DNA from: DATFEN01 sp035691285
GTDB lineage: Bacteria > Acidobacteriota > Vicinamibacteria > Fen-336
Reading direction: 5' to 3'
Assembly: GCA_035691285.1 (NCBI GenBank)
Contig: DASSJI010000016.1
Span: 1-22,307, forward strand
DNA: 22,307 nucleotides
Positions 8,161-15,996 of the stretch are shown here, in pieces; the stretch's first letter is position 1; the number at the start of each line of letters is the position of its first letter. The notes under the pieces were generated by a model, which worked only from the letters and a program-made list of their open reading frames with translations, had not been told where the DNA came from and did not search any database. Position numbers and translations under genes: made by a program.

Positions 8161-10445
8161 CTCGGCCGCACGCACGTGAGGCCCAGGAGGACGAGCCCGA
8201 GCGTCGAGACGGCGGCGCCGAGACGCAGGCCCGGGGGGTGGTACTCGAACCTCACCACGTGCCGCCCCGCGGGCACCGGCACGGCCCGGTGGCGGCCGTT
8301 CGCTCGCAGCAAGGGTGCCGCGCTTCCGTCCACGAAGGCGCGCCAGCCCGGCGCGTGGCTGTCGCGGACGACGAGATACCCGGCGCCACCCTCGGCCGCG
8401 ACCTCGACCTCCTGGCGCTCGAAGTCCCGGGTGCGCCGCCCGAGCACCCGGCCGTGGGCACAGCCGGCGGCGCCCGCGCCCTCGAGGGCGACGTCGCGGC
8501 CCGGATCGTAGCCCGCCGTGAACGGGAACAGGGTCGCACTCCTCCGGTCTGCGGCGGAGACGACCCGGCAGGCGACGAAGGCTCGCGGCCACGGGCGAGC
8601 CAGCGCGTACATGCGCACTCTCGTCTCCGCGACGCCCGTGGCGAACTCCTCCCGCAGCACCAGGTCCGGATGATCGAGGGGATCGAGGCTCAGGATCCGG
8701 TCGACGGCGGCGTTCCGGAGGCGAGGGAGGATCCCGGCCACGGCCTGCGGGACGCGCTCTTCGAGCGGGACCAGCGGCGGGTTCGGGATGAACGACAGCC
8801 GGTCCACGTCCTCCGCGGTCTCCACGCGGTCGAGCAGCGAGGTGTAGGGGTTCAGCACCTGGCGCGCCAACGCGAAGCTCCGCGCCTCGATTCCCGGCTC
8901 CCGGCGCGCGACGAGGGTCTCCACGGTCGGGCTTCGATCCACGCCCAGGCTGAAGAGGCGGCCGCCATCGAGGTCTGCCAGGGCCTCACGCAGCCCCGGC
9001 GCCGGCTGGAAGACGCGCGCCTCGACCTGCTTGTTGACGCCCACGGCCGCGTGCCACAGATCGAGGCACAGGAGCGCCAGGATCGACGGGGAGCGCAGCG
9101 CCGCGAGGCGCCCCGGCCTCGTCAGCCAGAGCGTGCCGGCCAGGGCGGCGGCGAACCCCACGCACTCGGCGGACTCGCGCGCCAGGGTGGCGCGCATCAT
9201 CGCCGCCGCGCGCGGAGAGATCTCCAGCCAGCGCACGAGACCGGGCGCGAGGGTGGCCGTGGCCGCGAGGACGGCCGCCATCGCGATGGAGGCTGCGCCG
9301 CCGAGCGCCGCAGCCTGTCCGAGGCCGCGAAGGAGCCGATCGACACCGAATCCGGCCAGGAGGGCCACCACCAGGGTCGGCGTCAGCATGGCCTTCACGG
9401 GGAAGCGGAGGAAGGGCAGGCCCTCGGCGAGCAGGCCCGCGACTCCACCCCAGGGTCCGAGCGCGCAAAGGAGCCCCGCCGCGCCCAGGCCGAGAAGGAC
9501 GAAGCGCGTCCGGCGTGATGGAGCAGCGGCGCCCGCGGCCGCGAGGGCCAGAGCCACGGGCCCGAGGTAGAGGCTCAAGAAATAGGGCGAACCGCCGGGG
9601 AGGAGGCGGCCCGCCCACCACTCGCGGAGCGGCTCGCGAACCGAGCCGTGGAGGTCTGGAATCGCGAGCTGGAGCAGCGACAGCGGATGCAGGGACTTCT
9701 CGAGCGCCAGCCCGGCCTCGAGGCCGGCGCCCCGGACGCTCCCACCGAGCAGGCCGAGGACGAGCGCCATGGGCAGCGCCGCGAGGCTCGCGCCGACGAG
9801 CAGCGCCCAGCACAGCCTCCCGACGCGCAGGCCAGCGGCCGCATCCCGCGGCGCCGTCAAGGCCAGCGCGGTGCCGCAGAGCGCGGCCTGGGCCACGAAC
9901 TCCACCGCGAGCGTGCTGATCGCCACGGCCAGGGTCGCGGCGGCGAGCCCGATCGCGAGCCCGCCGGCGCGCGCGGCGCGGCACAGCGTCACCGCCACGA
10001 GAGGCGCGAGGGCGTACGCCTGGAGGAACCAGTGCAGGTCCAGGCTCGTGGTGGCGAGGCCGCAGCTCGACCAGACGCTCGCCGTCGCGAAGGCGCCGAG
10101 ACGCGAGATCCCGAGCTCGCGCGCGAGCCAGAAGCCGCCCAGGGCGGCGATCGGGAAATGCATCGTCAGCAGCCACGAGGCGAACACGGGGCCGGGTCGC
10201 AGGACCTGGACGAGCTCCAGCGGATACAGCATCGGGAGAAAGGCACAGCCCTCGTGAAGGAAGGGATTCCAGAACGGCCAGCGTCCCTCGCGAAGCGCGC
10301 CAACCATCACCTCGCGGAGCGGGTAATAGGTCAGCGTGAAGTCCCGGAAGAAGTAGGTCCGGTCGGGCCAGGCGGCCTCGAGGTTCGGGAGGAGCGAGAC
10401 CAGGGCGGCTAGGGCCGGCAGCCATCGACCCTCCGCGCGGCTCAC
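8157..10445 (-). CDS. YfhO-family polytopic membrane protein (first of a tandem pair)
   Basis: A 762-residue paralogue of the next gene, nearly equal in length and colinear: YFFRDFTLTYYP and GRWPFWNPFLHEG in the first extracytoplasmic loop, the same run of hydrophobic helices, and a C-terminal domain at 689-762 with GWRAFVDG, LRANGRHRAV and PAGRHVVRFEYHPP. Identity is high in these motifs but only moderate elsewhere, which indicates an old duplication. The GTG start at 10445 overlaps the thiE stop (GTGA) and its own TGA overlaps the GTG of the next gene, so translation of the three is probably coupled. Function is not known; a membrane glycosyltransferase-like role in envelope glycan decoration is inference from the family. 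Confidence 0.88.
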   Translation of the reverse strand: MSRAEGRWLPALAALVSLLPNLEAAWPDRTYFFRDFTLTYYPLREVMVGALREGRWPFWNPFLHEGCAFLPMLYPLELVQVLRPGPVFASWLLTMHFPIAALGGFWLARELGISRLGAFATASVWSSCGLATTSLDLHWFLQAYALAPLVAVTLCRAARAGGLAIGLAAATLAVAISTLAVEFVAQAALCGTALALTAPRDAAAGLRVGRLCWALLVGASLAALPMALVLGLLGGSVRGAGLEAGLALEKSLHPLSLLQLAIPDLHGSVREPLREWWAGRLLPGGSPYFLSLYLGPVALALAAAGAAAPSRRTRFVLLGLGAAGLLCALGPWGGVAGLLAEGLPFLRFPVKAMLTPTLVVALLAGFGVDRLLRGLGQAAALGGAASIAMAAVLAATATLAPGLVRWLEISPRAAAMMRATLARESAECVGFAAALAGTLWLTRPGRLAALRSPSILALLCLDLWHAAVGVNKQVEARVFQPAPGLREALADLDGGRLFSLGVDRSPTVETLVARREPGIEARSFALARQVLNPYTSLLDRVETAEDVDRLSFIPNPPLVPLEERVPQAVAGILPRLRNAAVDRILSLDPLDHPDLVLREEFATGVAETRVRMYALARPWPRAFVACRVVSAADRRSATLFPFTAGYDPGRDVALEGAGAAGCAHGRVLGRRTRDFERQEVEVAAEGGAGYLVVRDSHAPGWRAFVDGSAAPLLRANGRHRAVPVPAGRHVVRFEYHPPGLRLGAAVSTLGLVLLGLTCVRPR

Positions 10446-11080
10446 GACGCGCCCCGAAGCGCCGCCACGATCTGCCGGGCGGCCGCCTCCAGATCGGGCG
10501 CGTCGAGAAGGTACGAGATCACGGCCACGCCGTCGGCGCCGGCCGCCGCAACCTCCGCCGCGTTGGCGCGCGTGATGCCTCCGATCGCGACCAGCGGCCG
10601 GTCCACCGCGCCGCGCGCCGTGCGGAGGCCGTCGAGGCCCACGACAGGGTCGGGGTTCTGCTTCGTCCGCGTGGCGAACACCGGGCCGAACGCCACGTAG
10701 TCCACGGGCTCGGCGGCGGCGGCGGCGGCCTGGGCCAGGTCGTGCGTCGAGACGCCGACGATGGCGTTCGGGCCGACGATCGCGCGGGCGTCCGACGCGG
10801 CGAGATCCTCCTGGCCGACGTGGACGCCGGCGGCGCCCGCGATCCGCGCGACGTCCGCGCGGTCGTTGACGATCATGGGGACCCCGGACTCACGGGCCGC
10901 GGAGCCGGCCTCCCGCGCCAGCCGAACACGCTCCGCGTCGCTCCCGGACTTCGTCCGCACCTGCACGAGGCCCGCGCCGCCGCGACACAGGGCGCGCACC
11001 GCTTCCCCGAGCGGACGGCCCGCGAGGAGCTGCGTGTCGACGACGGCATAGAGGAAGGGGCGCGCGGGGAGGCGCGGCAC
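10442..11080 (-). CDS. thiE: Thiamine-phosphate synthase (ThiE)
   Basis: Joins the hydroxymethylpyrimidine diphosphate and thiazole phosphate halves to make thiamine phosphate; cytoplasmic TIM barrel. The 212 residues match the family's usual length. Visible motifs are VQVRTK (the pyrimidine/diphosphate-binding VQLREK segment), IVNDRADVA, GVHVGQEDL, VGVSTHDL, VAFGPVFATRTK and VAIGGI with a final GADGVAVIS. The start is GTG 11080, 5 bases after the accC stop; the frame stays open upstream, but only as a shadow inside accC. No other thiamine gene and no TPP riboswitch is seen, so thiE sits alone among accC and membrane-protein genes. TenI-type paralogues can look similar, but the intact substrate-binding motifs favour ThiE. 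Confidence 0.92.
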   Translation of the reverse strand: MPRLPARPFLYAVVDTQLLAGRPLGEAVRALCRGGAGLVQVRTKSGSDAERVRLAREAGSAARESGVPMIVNDRADVARIAGAAGVHVGQEDLAASDARAIVGPNAIVGVSTHDLAQAAAAAAEPVDYVAFGPVFATRTKQNPDPVVGLDGLRTARGAVDRPLVAIGGITRANAAEVAAAGADGVAVISYLLDAPDLEAAARQIVAALRGAS

Positions 11081-11085
11081 GCCCG

Positions 11086-12438
11086 TCAGGAGGCGCGCCT
11101 CGCGACCTTGTAGCGCTCCATGAACTTCGTCGACAGGCGTCCGGCCTGGAAGTCGGGATCGTCGAGGATCTTCAGGTGGAGGGGGATCGTGGTCTTGATC
11201 CCCTCGACGACCATGACCTCGAGGCAGCGCCTCATGCGGGCGATGGCTTCCCGCCGGTCGCGGCCGTGGGCCATGAGCTTCGCCACCATGCTGTCGTAGT
11301 AGGGAGAGATCTCGGCGCCTTCGTGCGCGGCCGTGTCCACCCGCACGCCCGGACCGCCGGGAAGGTTGAAGGAGCGGATCGTGCCCGGCGATGGGGCGAA
11401 TGTCTGCGGATCCTCGGCGTTGATCCGGCACTCGATGGCATGCCCGCCGAGGGCGATGTCCTTCTGGGCGAAGGACAGCGCCTCCCCCGCCGCGACCAGG
11501 ATCTGCTCCTTCACGAGGTCCCTTCCGGTGACGAGCTCGGTGACCCCGTGCTCGACCTGGATCCGCGTGTTCATCTCCATGAAGTAGTAGTTCTCCTGGG
11601 CGTCGAGGAGGAACTCGATGGTGCCGGCGTTGACGTACTGCACCGCCGCGGCCGCCTCGACCGCCGCCCGGCCCATCCGGCGGCGCAGCCTGTCGGTCAT
11701 GACCGGCGAGGGAGCCTCCTCGATCAGCTTCTGGTGGCGGCGCTGGATGGAGCACTCGCGCTCGCCCAGGTGCACGACGCTGCCCTTGGCGTCCGCCATC
11801 ACCTGGATCTCGATGTGACGCGGGGCCTCGACGTACTTCTCGATGTACACGTCGGGCACGCCAAAGGCCGCCTGGGCTTCGGTCTGGGCGGCCTTGAAGG
11901 CGTTCTTCACCTCGGACGGCTCTCGTACGATCCGCATCCCCCGGCCGCCGCCGCCCGCCGAGGCCTTGAGGATCACGGGGAAGCCGACGTCGCGGGCGAG
12001 GGCTTCCGCCTTCTCGTCATCCTCGACCACGCCCGGCGAGCCCGGGATCACGGGAAGGCCGGCGCGCTGCATCGCCTTCTTCGCCCGGCTCTTGTCTCCC
12101 ATCATCCGGATCGCCTGCGGCCCGGGCCCGATGAACTTGATGCGGCAGGCTTCGCAGATCTCGGCGAGGTAGCCGGACTCCGACAGGAAGCCGTAGCCCG
12201 GGTGGATCGCGTCGGCGCCGGTCACCTCGGCGGCGCTGATGATGGCCGGGATGTTGAGGTAGCTCTCGAGGCTCCGGGGCGGCCCGATGCACACGGCCTG
12301 GTCCGCGAAGCGCACGTGGAGGCTGTGGCGGTCGGCCTCCGAGTAGACGGCGACCGTCTTGATCCCCAGCTCCTTGCAGGCCCACATGATGCGGAGCGCG
12401 ATCTCGCCGCGGTTGGCGATGAGGATCTTCTTGAACAT
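11086..12438 (-). CDS. accC: Biotin carboxylase subunit of acetyl-CoA carboxylase (AccC)
   Basis: Carboxylates the biotin of AccB using ATP and bicarbonate, the first half-reaction of malonyl-CoA formation. At 450 residues it has the family's standard length. The biotin-carboxylase N-domain begins FKKILIANRGEIALR; the ATP-grasp domain has Lys116, Lys158, the Gly-rich KASAGGGGRGMRI loop, HLGERECSIQRRHQK and the EMNTRIQVEH active-site strand (Glu288, Asn290, Arg292, Glu296 in E. coli-like register). One oddity is Gly298 in EHGVTE, where most of the family has proline (EHPVTE). The start is ATG 12438, 10 bases after the accB stop, so the pair is an accBC operon. It could also serve other acyl-CoA carboxylases. 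Confidence 0.97.
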   Translation of the reverse strand: MFKKILIANRGEIALRIMWACKELGIKTVAVYSEADRHSLHVRFADQAVCIGPPRSLESYLNIPAIISAAEVTGADAIHPGYGFLSESGYLAEICEACRIKFIGPGPQAIRMMGDKSRAKKAMQRAGLPVIPGSPGVVEDDEKAEALARDVGFPVILKASAGGGGRGMRIVREPSEVKNAFKAAQTEAQAAFGVPDVYIEKYVEAPRHIEIQVMADAKGSVVHLGERECSIQRRHQKLIEEAPSPVMTDRLRRRMGRAAVEAAAAVQYVNAGTIEFLLDAQENYYFMEMNTRIQVEHGVTELVTGRDLVKEQILVAAGEALSFAQKDIALGGHAIECRINAEDPQTFAPSPGTIRSFNLPGGPGVRVDTAAHEGAEISPYYDSMVAKLMAHGRDRREAIARMRRCLEVMVVEGIKTTIPLHLKILDDPDFQAGRLSTKFMERYKVARRAS

Positions 12439-12448
12439 CGCGTCGGCC

Positions 12449-12928
<480 letters not shown>

Positions 12929-12936
12929 GGCTCGCC

Positions 12937-12965
12937 AGTTTAGGGACGCCCCGGCGGGCTGTCAA
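12937..12965 (-). promoter_or_regulatory. Candidate sigma70-type promoter for accBC operon
   Basis: Read on the minus strand, TTGACA (12965-12960, a perfect -35) is followed by 17 bases and TAAACT (12942-12937, 4 of 6 to TATAAT). It lies in the 40-base gap between the Roadblock gene and accB. A start of transcription 6-8 bases downstream would fall at about 12929-12931, directly at the accB TTG codon (12928), implying a leaderless or nearly leaderless mRNA. Seen directly; function untested. Confidence 0.55.
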
Positions 12966-12968
12966 ACC

Positions 12969-13331
12969 TCACTGGAACTCCTGCTCCAGGGCGATGCCGG
13001 CCATGCGCAGGGCGAAGCGGGCCCGGCCGACGACGGCGTCCGGGTGCAGGGCGGCAAAGAGGAAATAGTCGGGCGTGATCGAGACGAGCAGGGCCGTCAT
13101 CCTCTCGGTGTGGACGGCCAGCTCCCGCAGCTGCCCGAGCCCGGTGTCGGCGGCGGCCGTGAGGCTCGCGCGCAGGAGCGAGGTGTACTCCGCCGCCACG
13201 GCTTCCATGTTCGGGTCGGGCTGGATGACGAGCTTCTCGATGGGGATTCCGTCGGTGCCCATCACCATGAGCACCTGTGTCTCGGGCACCCTGAGCGCCA
13301 CCCTCTTCAACGCTTCGCCGAAGCCCGTCAC
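12969..13331 (-). CDS. Roadblock/LC7 domain protein (MglB-like)
   Basis: A 120-residue single-domain protein with the Roadblock/LC7 pattern: an initial helix, the strands VLMVMGTDGIPIEKLVI, a long helix (MEAVAAEYTSLLRASLTAAADTG), the strands LRELAVHTERMTALLVSI and YFLFAALH, and a C-terminal helix. Bacterial Roadblock proteins such as MglB act as dimers on Ras-like GTPases (MglA) that set cell polarity and, in myxobacteria and others, control type IV pilus activity. No MglA-type GTPase is in the window. The start is GTG 13331, overlapping the preceding TPR gene's TGA (GTGA), so the pair is coupled. A regulatory role for the pilus is inference from being downstream of pilMNOPQ. Confidence 0.82.
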   Translation of the reverse strand: MTGFGEALKRVALRVPETQVLMVMGTDGIPIEKLVIQPDPNMEAVAAEYTSLLRASLTAAADTGLGQLRELAVHTERMTALLVSITPDYFLFAALHPDAVVGRARFALRMAGIALEQEFQ

Positions 13332-14440
13332 CCGCTCACCCCTCTCTTGGCCGCCGCCATCATCCCTTCGAGCTGCTTGATGGTGCGCCGCAGCGCCTCG
13401 CGTCGCCCCTGTCCGGGCGGCACCGACGCCGCGCCTGCCAGGTGGCGCTCGATTGCCTCGAGCTCGGTGAGGCGCGCCCGGGCGCGCTCGTTGGCGGGCT
13501 CGCGCTCGACGACCTGACGGTAGACCTCGATCGCCTTCCCAGCGTGGCCCTGGCTGAAGTAGAGCTCTCCGAGGGTCGGCGAGGCCAGCTCCACAGGAGC
13601 CGCCGCGGGTGCCGCGGCGGGGGGCGCAGCCGCGGCGGGGGCCGGAGGCGCCGGCGCGGCCGGCTCCGGAGCGAGGGGCACACGGGAAACCACCTCGATC
13701 GGTGCCGGCTGCTCCCGCGCCTCCGCCTCGAAGTCGACGAACTCCTGCTCCGCCTCATCCACGGCCGCGGGCGCGGCTTCGGGCTCCGGCTGGGGCGCTG
13801 CCACGCTGGGCGCGGGCGAGGACTCGACGGCGGGCTGCTCGATCCCGATCCTGGTCGTCGGAGCTTCGTAGGCGGCCTCGAGCTCGAAGGACTCCTCCGC
13901 CGCCACGAGCGGAATCGGCCTCGGCTCCGCCTCGACCACAGGGATCGGTTCGGCGACCGGAGCTGCCGCGACTGGCTCGGGCTCGGCAGGCGGCGGCGAC
14001 GCCGGCGCCTGGCTGGGAGGAGCCGGCCGGGGCGCCGCGAGACGCGCCTCCACCGCTTCCAGGCGGCTCTGCACCTGCCTGTCCGAGGGCGCGAGGGCCA
14101 GCGTGGTCCTGTAGCGCGCCCGCGCGGCCTGCAGGTCTCCCAGGCCCTCGAGGCACTCCGCCAGCAGCCGGCTCGCCAGGATGTTGTCCGGCGCCGCCTT
14201 CAGGACGGCCTCGAACTCGGGGCGGGCGGCCGCCCGGTCCCCGCTGTCCAGGAGCGCACGGGCCAGCGTCATCCGCGCCGAGTGGTACGTGGGCTGCTTC
14301 TGGAGGCCGTCCCTGCAGACCCGGACCGCCTCGGCGAGCTCTCCCCCCTTCCGCAGCTCCTCGGCGAGCTGCGCAAACAGCCGCGAGCCAGGCTCCTTCT
14401 CCAGTCGCTTGCGGAGCTCGTCGATCCGGGAGTCGGCCAA
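13328..14440 (-). CDS. TPR / proline-alanine-rich scaffold protein
   Basis: A 370-residue protein with no signal peptide or membrane helix. Residues about 17-135 form three to four TPR-like helical repeats (for example LAEAVRVCRDGLQKQP, AARPEFEAVLKAAPDN and LQAARARYRTTLALAPSD). Residues about 137-288 are a low-complexity Pro/Ala/Glu linker with acidic patches. Residues 290-323 form one more TPR (LGELYFSQGHAGKAIEVYRQ), then a helical tail. It is probably a cytoplasmic scaffold; the exact partner is unknown. It is translationally coupled to the Roadblock gene, and that pairing suggests the two proteins interact. The start is TTG 14440, with GAGG five bases upstream. An 83-base gap with a hairpin separates it from the lipoprotein gene before it. 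Confidence 0.8.
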   Translation of the reverse strand: MADSRIDELRKRLEKEPGSRLFAQLAEELRKGGELAEAVRVCRDGLQKQPTYHSARMTLARALLDSGDRAAARPEFEAVLKAAPDNILASRLLAECLEGLGDLQAARARYRTTLALAPSDRQVQSRLEAVEARLAAPRPAPPSQAPASPPPAEPEPVAAAPVAEPIPVVEAEPRPIPLVAAEESFELEAAYEAPTTRIGIEQPAVESSPAPSVAAPQPEPEAAPAAVDEAEQEFVDFEAEAREQPAPIEVVSRVPLAPEPAAPAPPAPAAAAPPAAAPAAAPVELASPTLGELYFSQGHAGKAIEVYRQVVEREPANERARARLTELEAIERHLAGAASVPPGQGRREALRRTIKQLEGMMAAAKRGVSG

Positions 14441-14466
14441 GCGTGCCTCGCCTCGAAGTGCGAAGC

Positions 14467-14497
14467 GGCCCCGGGCTCGCCTCTCGGGCCCGGAGCC
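14467..14497 (-). terminator. Strong GC hairpin between lipoprotein and TPR genes
   Basis: The arms 14467-14476 and 14488-14497 form a 10-bp GC-rich stem (on the minus-strand RNA all pairs are Watson-Crick except one G-U) with an 11-base loop. It fills most of the 83-base gap after the PKD lipoprotein stop. No T-tract follows on the minus strand, so this could be an attenuating or mRNA-stabilising hairpin rather than a full terminator. Confidence 0.4.
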
Positions 14498-14523
14498 GCT
14501 CTCGGCGTCGGTCCTAGCTTACT

Positions 14524-15339
14524 TCACCTGACGCCGATCACCACCGAGCAGCTGTCGATCGCGCCGTTGTTGTCGGTCACGACGTGGGTCACCGGGTAGT
14601 TCCCCGCCCGGTTCCAGTGGTGCTCGGTGTCGGGCTTGTCCGTCTGGAAGCCGTCTCCGAAGTCCCAGAAGTACTGGACGATCCGCCCATCCTCGTCCGA
14701 CGACGCCGTCCGGAAGCGCACCGTGAAGTTGGTCGGGTAGAAGCCGTTGTCCGGCGGGACCTCCGGGTCCACGCTGAAGGCGCAGTTCGGCGCCGTGTTG
14801 TCGAAGTTCTCCGGGAAGCGCCGCACCTCCGCCGGACGCAGCTGGATCGTCACCGACCGGTTGCCCTGCCCCTGGAAGTCCTCGCCGACCAGGCGCACCA
14901 GGATGTTGACCCGCTGGATGGCGGTAACGCTGATCCGCTCCGGCACGCGATAGATGACCTGCGCGATGCCGTTCGAGCCGGTCACTTCCGTCACCTGCGG
15001 CGCGGGAAACCGTACCGGCGCCGTCGACGACTGCACGGTCCCGAGGTCGACGTAGTTGAAGTTCTCGTCGGTCACCTGGAAGAACACGGCCCGGCCGCCC
15101 ACCGGCCTGCCATCCGGTCCACGCACCGTGGCCTGCACCACAGCGAGGCTCACGGCGTCGGCGAGCAGGACGTCGGGGTTCACGGTCGCCACCAGGGAGA
15201 AGGCGTGGCCGGACGGGCCGGCCAGCTCGGGAATCTCCACTTCGTCGAGGCCGCAGCCTCCGAGGGCAGCCGCGAGCCCCAGCAGGAGGGCCCGCACGCC
15301 CGCCGCGCTGCTCGTGTTTCGGATCGACTGAAGGCTCAT
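14524..15339 (-). CDS. Lipoprotein with Big_1-like and PKD-like domains
   Basis: A 271-residue exported protein of unknown function. A basic, hydrophobic signal (RALLLGLAAALGGC) ends in a lipobox with Cys29; the next residue is Gly, not Asp, fitting outer-membrane sorting. Residues about 47-167 look like a bacterial Ig-like domain (Big_1 type: VNPDVLLADAVS, ATVRGPDGRPVGG, SNGIAQVIYRVP). Residues about 184-270 look like a PKD domain with FWDFGDG (224-230) and AGNYPVTHVVTDNNG, plus Cys186 and Cys264, which could form a disulfide. I chose ATG 15339 because GGAG (15348-15351) is 8 bases upstream; ATG 15345, two codons earlier, would be only 2 bases from it. It lies 25 bases after the other lipoprotein gene, in line with pilQ, suggesting a pilus- or surface-associated role. 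Confidence 0.83.
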   Translation of the reverse strand: MSLQSIRNTSSAAGVRALLLGLAAALGGCGLDEVEIPELAGPSGHAFSLVATVNPDVLLADAVSLAVVQATVRGPDGRPVGGRAVFFQVTDENFNYVDLGTVQSSTAPVRFPAPQVTEVTGSNGIAQVIYRVPERISVTAIQRVNILVRLVGEDFQGQGNRSVTIQLRPAEVRRFPENFDNTAPNCAFSVDPEVPPDNGFYPTNFTVRFRTASSDEDGRIVQYFWDFGDGFQTDKPDTEHHWNRAGNYPVTHVVTDNNGAIDSCSVVIGVR

Positions 15340-15370
15340 GGTCATGACTCCATTGCGGGGCTCGCGCCGC

Positions 15371-15943
15371 CTAGTTCCCGAAGTCCGCGAAGCTGATGGG
15401 GAGGTAGCCCGTGTCCGAAACGGCCTGCCCTGCGGTCGTCCGCCCGTGCAGGGTGATCTGGGCCGTCACGGTGAAGATGAACTGCCCGCCCCCCGTCCGC
15501 ATGTTGCGGAGCGGCGGCTCGTCCTTCTGCTGGTGCCTCACGACGGTGAGCGGAATCGTGACGGTCTGGCCGGACGTCGCCACGTCGACGACGGTCGTCA
15601 GCCGCCCCGTGAACGGGTAGGGCACGTCCACCCCGGCGGTGTTCCGGCCGTCCGAGCGCGTGTAGCTCACCTCATAGCGCTCGACGAACACCGCCATCGC
15701 CACCTGGGGCACGTCGACGCGCGGGTTCTTCGGGCGGTTCGCGACGGTGACGTCGACGATGTCCGGCAGGATGGTGCGCACCTGGCCGTCGTCGAAGAAC
15801 ACGTCCGACTCGAGCAGCTCGCCGCCGTTGATGTCGACGATCCGGAAGATGACGTCGCCCTCGCTGTTCGTGACGTAGTCCTTGGCGCAGCCGGCGTGCG
15901 CCAGCACGAGCACCGAAAGGCACAGGAGAGGTGCGACCCTCAT
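15371..15943 (-). CDS. Uncharacterised lipoprotein downstream of pilQ
   Basis: A 190-residue protein not recognised as a named family. The N-terminus (MRVAPLLCLSVLVLAHAGC) is a lipoprotein signal with Cys19 as the likely lipidated residue, followed by Ala-Lys. The mature part is beta-rich, with alternating hydrophobic strands (VIFRIVDI, VAMAVFVERYEVSYTRSDG, TGRLTTVVDV, QTVTIPLTVVRH, GQFIFTVTAQITLHGRTTAGQ), suggesting one or two Ig-like or beta-sandwich folds. The start is ATG 15943, with GGAGG six bases upstream; the open frame extends much further but only as a shadow inside pilQ. It follows pilQ by 53 bases and precedes the PKD lipoprotein by 25-31 bases, so cotranscription with the pilus genes is likely. 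A PilQ-pilotin-like or accessory role is only a guess. Confidence 0.82.
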   Translation of the reverse strand: MRVAPLLCLSVLVLAHAGCAKDYVTNSEGDVIFRIVDINGGELLESDVFFDDGQVRTILPDIVDVTVANRPKNPRVDVPQVAMAVFVERYEVSYTRSDGRNTAGVDVPYPFTGRLTTVVDVATSGQTVTIPLTVVRHQQKDEPPLRNMRTGGGQFIFTVTAQITLHGRTTAGQAVSDTGYLPISFADFGN

Positions 15944-15996
15944 GATCTTCCTCCACGACTCTTGGCGATTGATGGAAGGACTGCGCATCGCCACCC

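Noticed and set aside
5974..8511. An 845-residue open frame on the plus strand
   Set aside because: It is antisense to the YfhO-like genes and its translation is a Glu/Arg/Gly/Gln-rich shadow of their hydrophobic codons; no start signal or domain supports it.
8161..8592. N-terminal extension of the second YfhO-like protein to a start at 8592
   Set aside because: The extra 144 residues are Arg/Gly/Pro-rich and overlap the previous gene in another frame. The homologous N-terminus starts right at GTG 8160, overlapping the previous stop.
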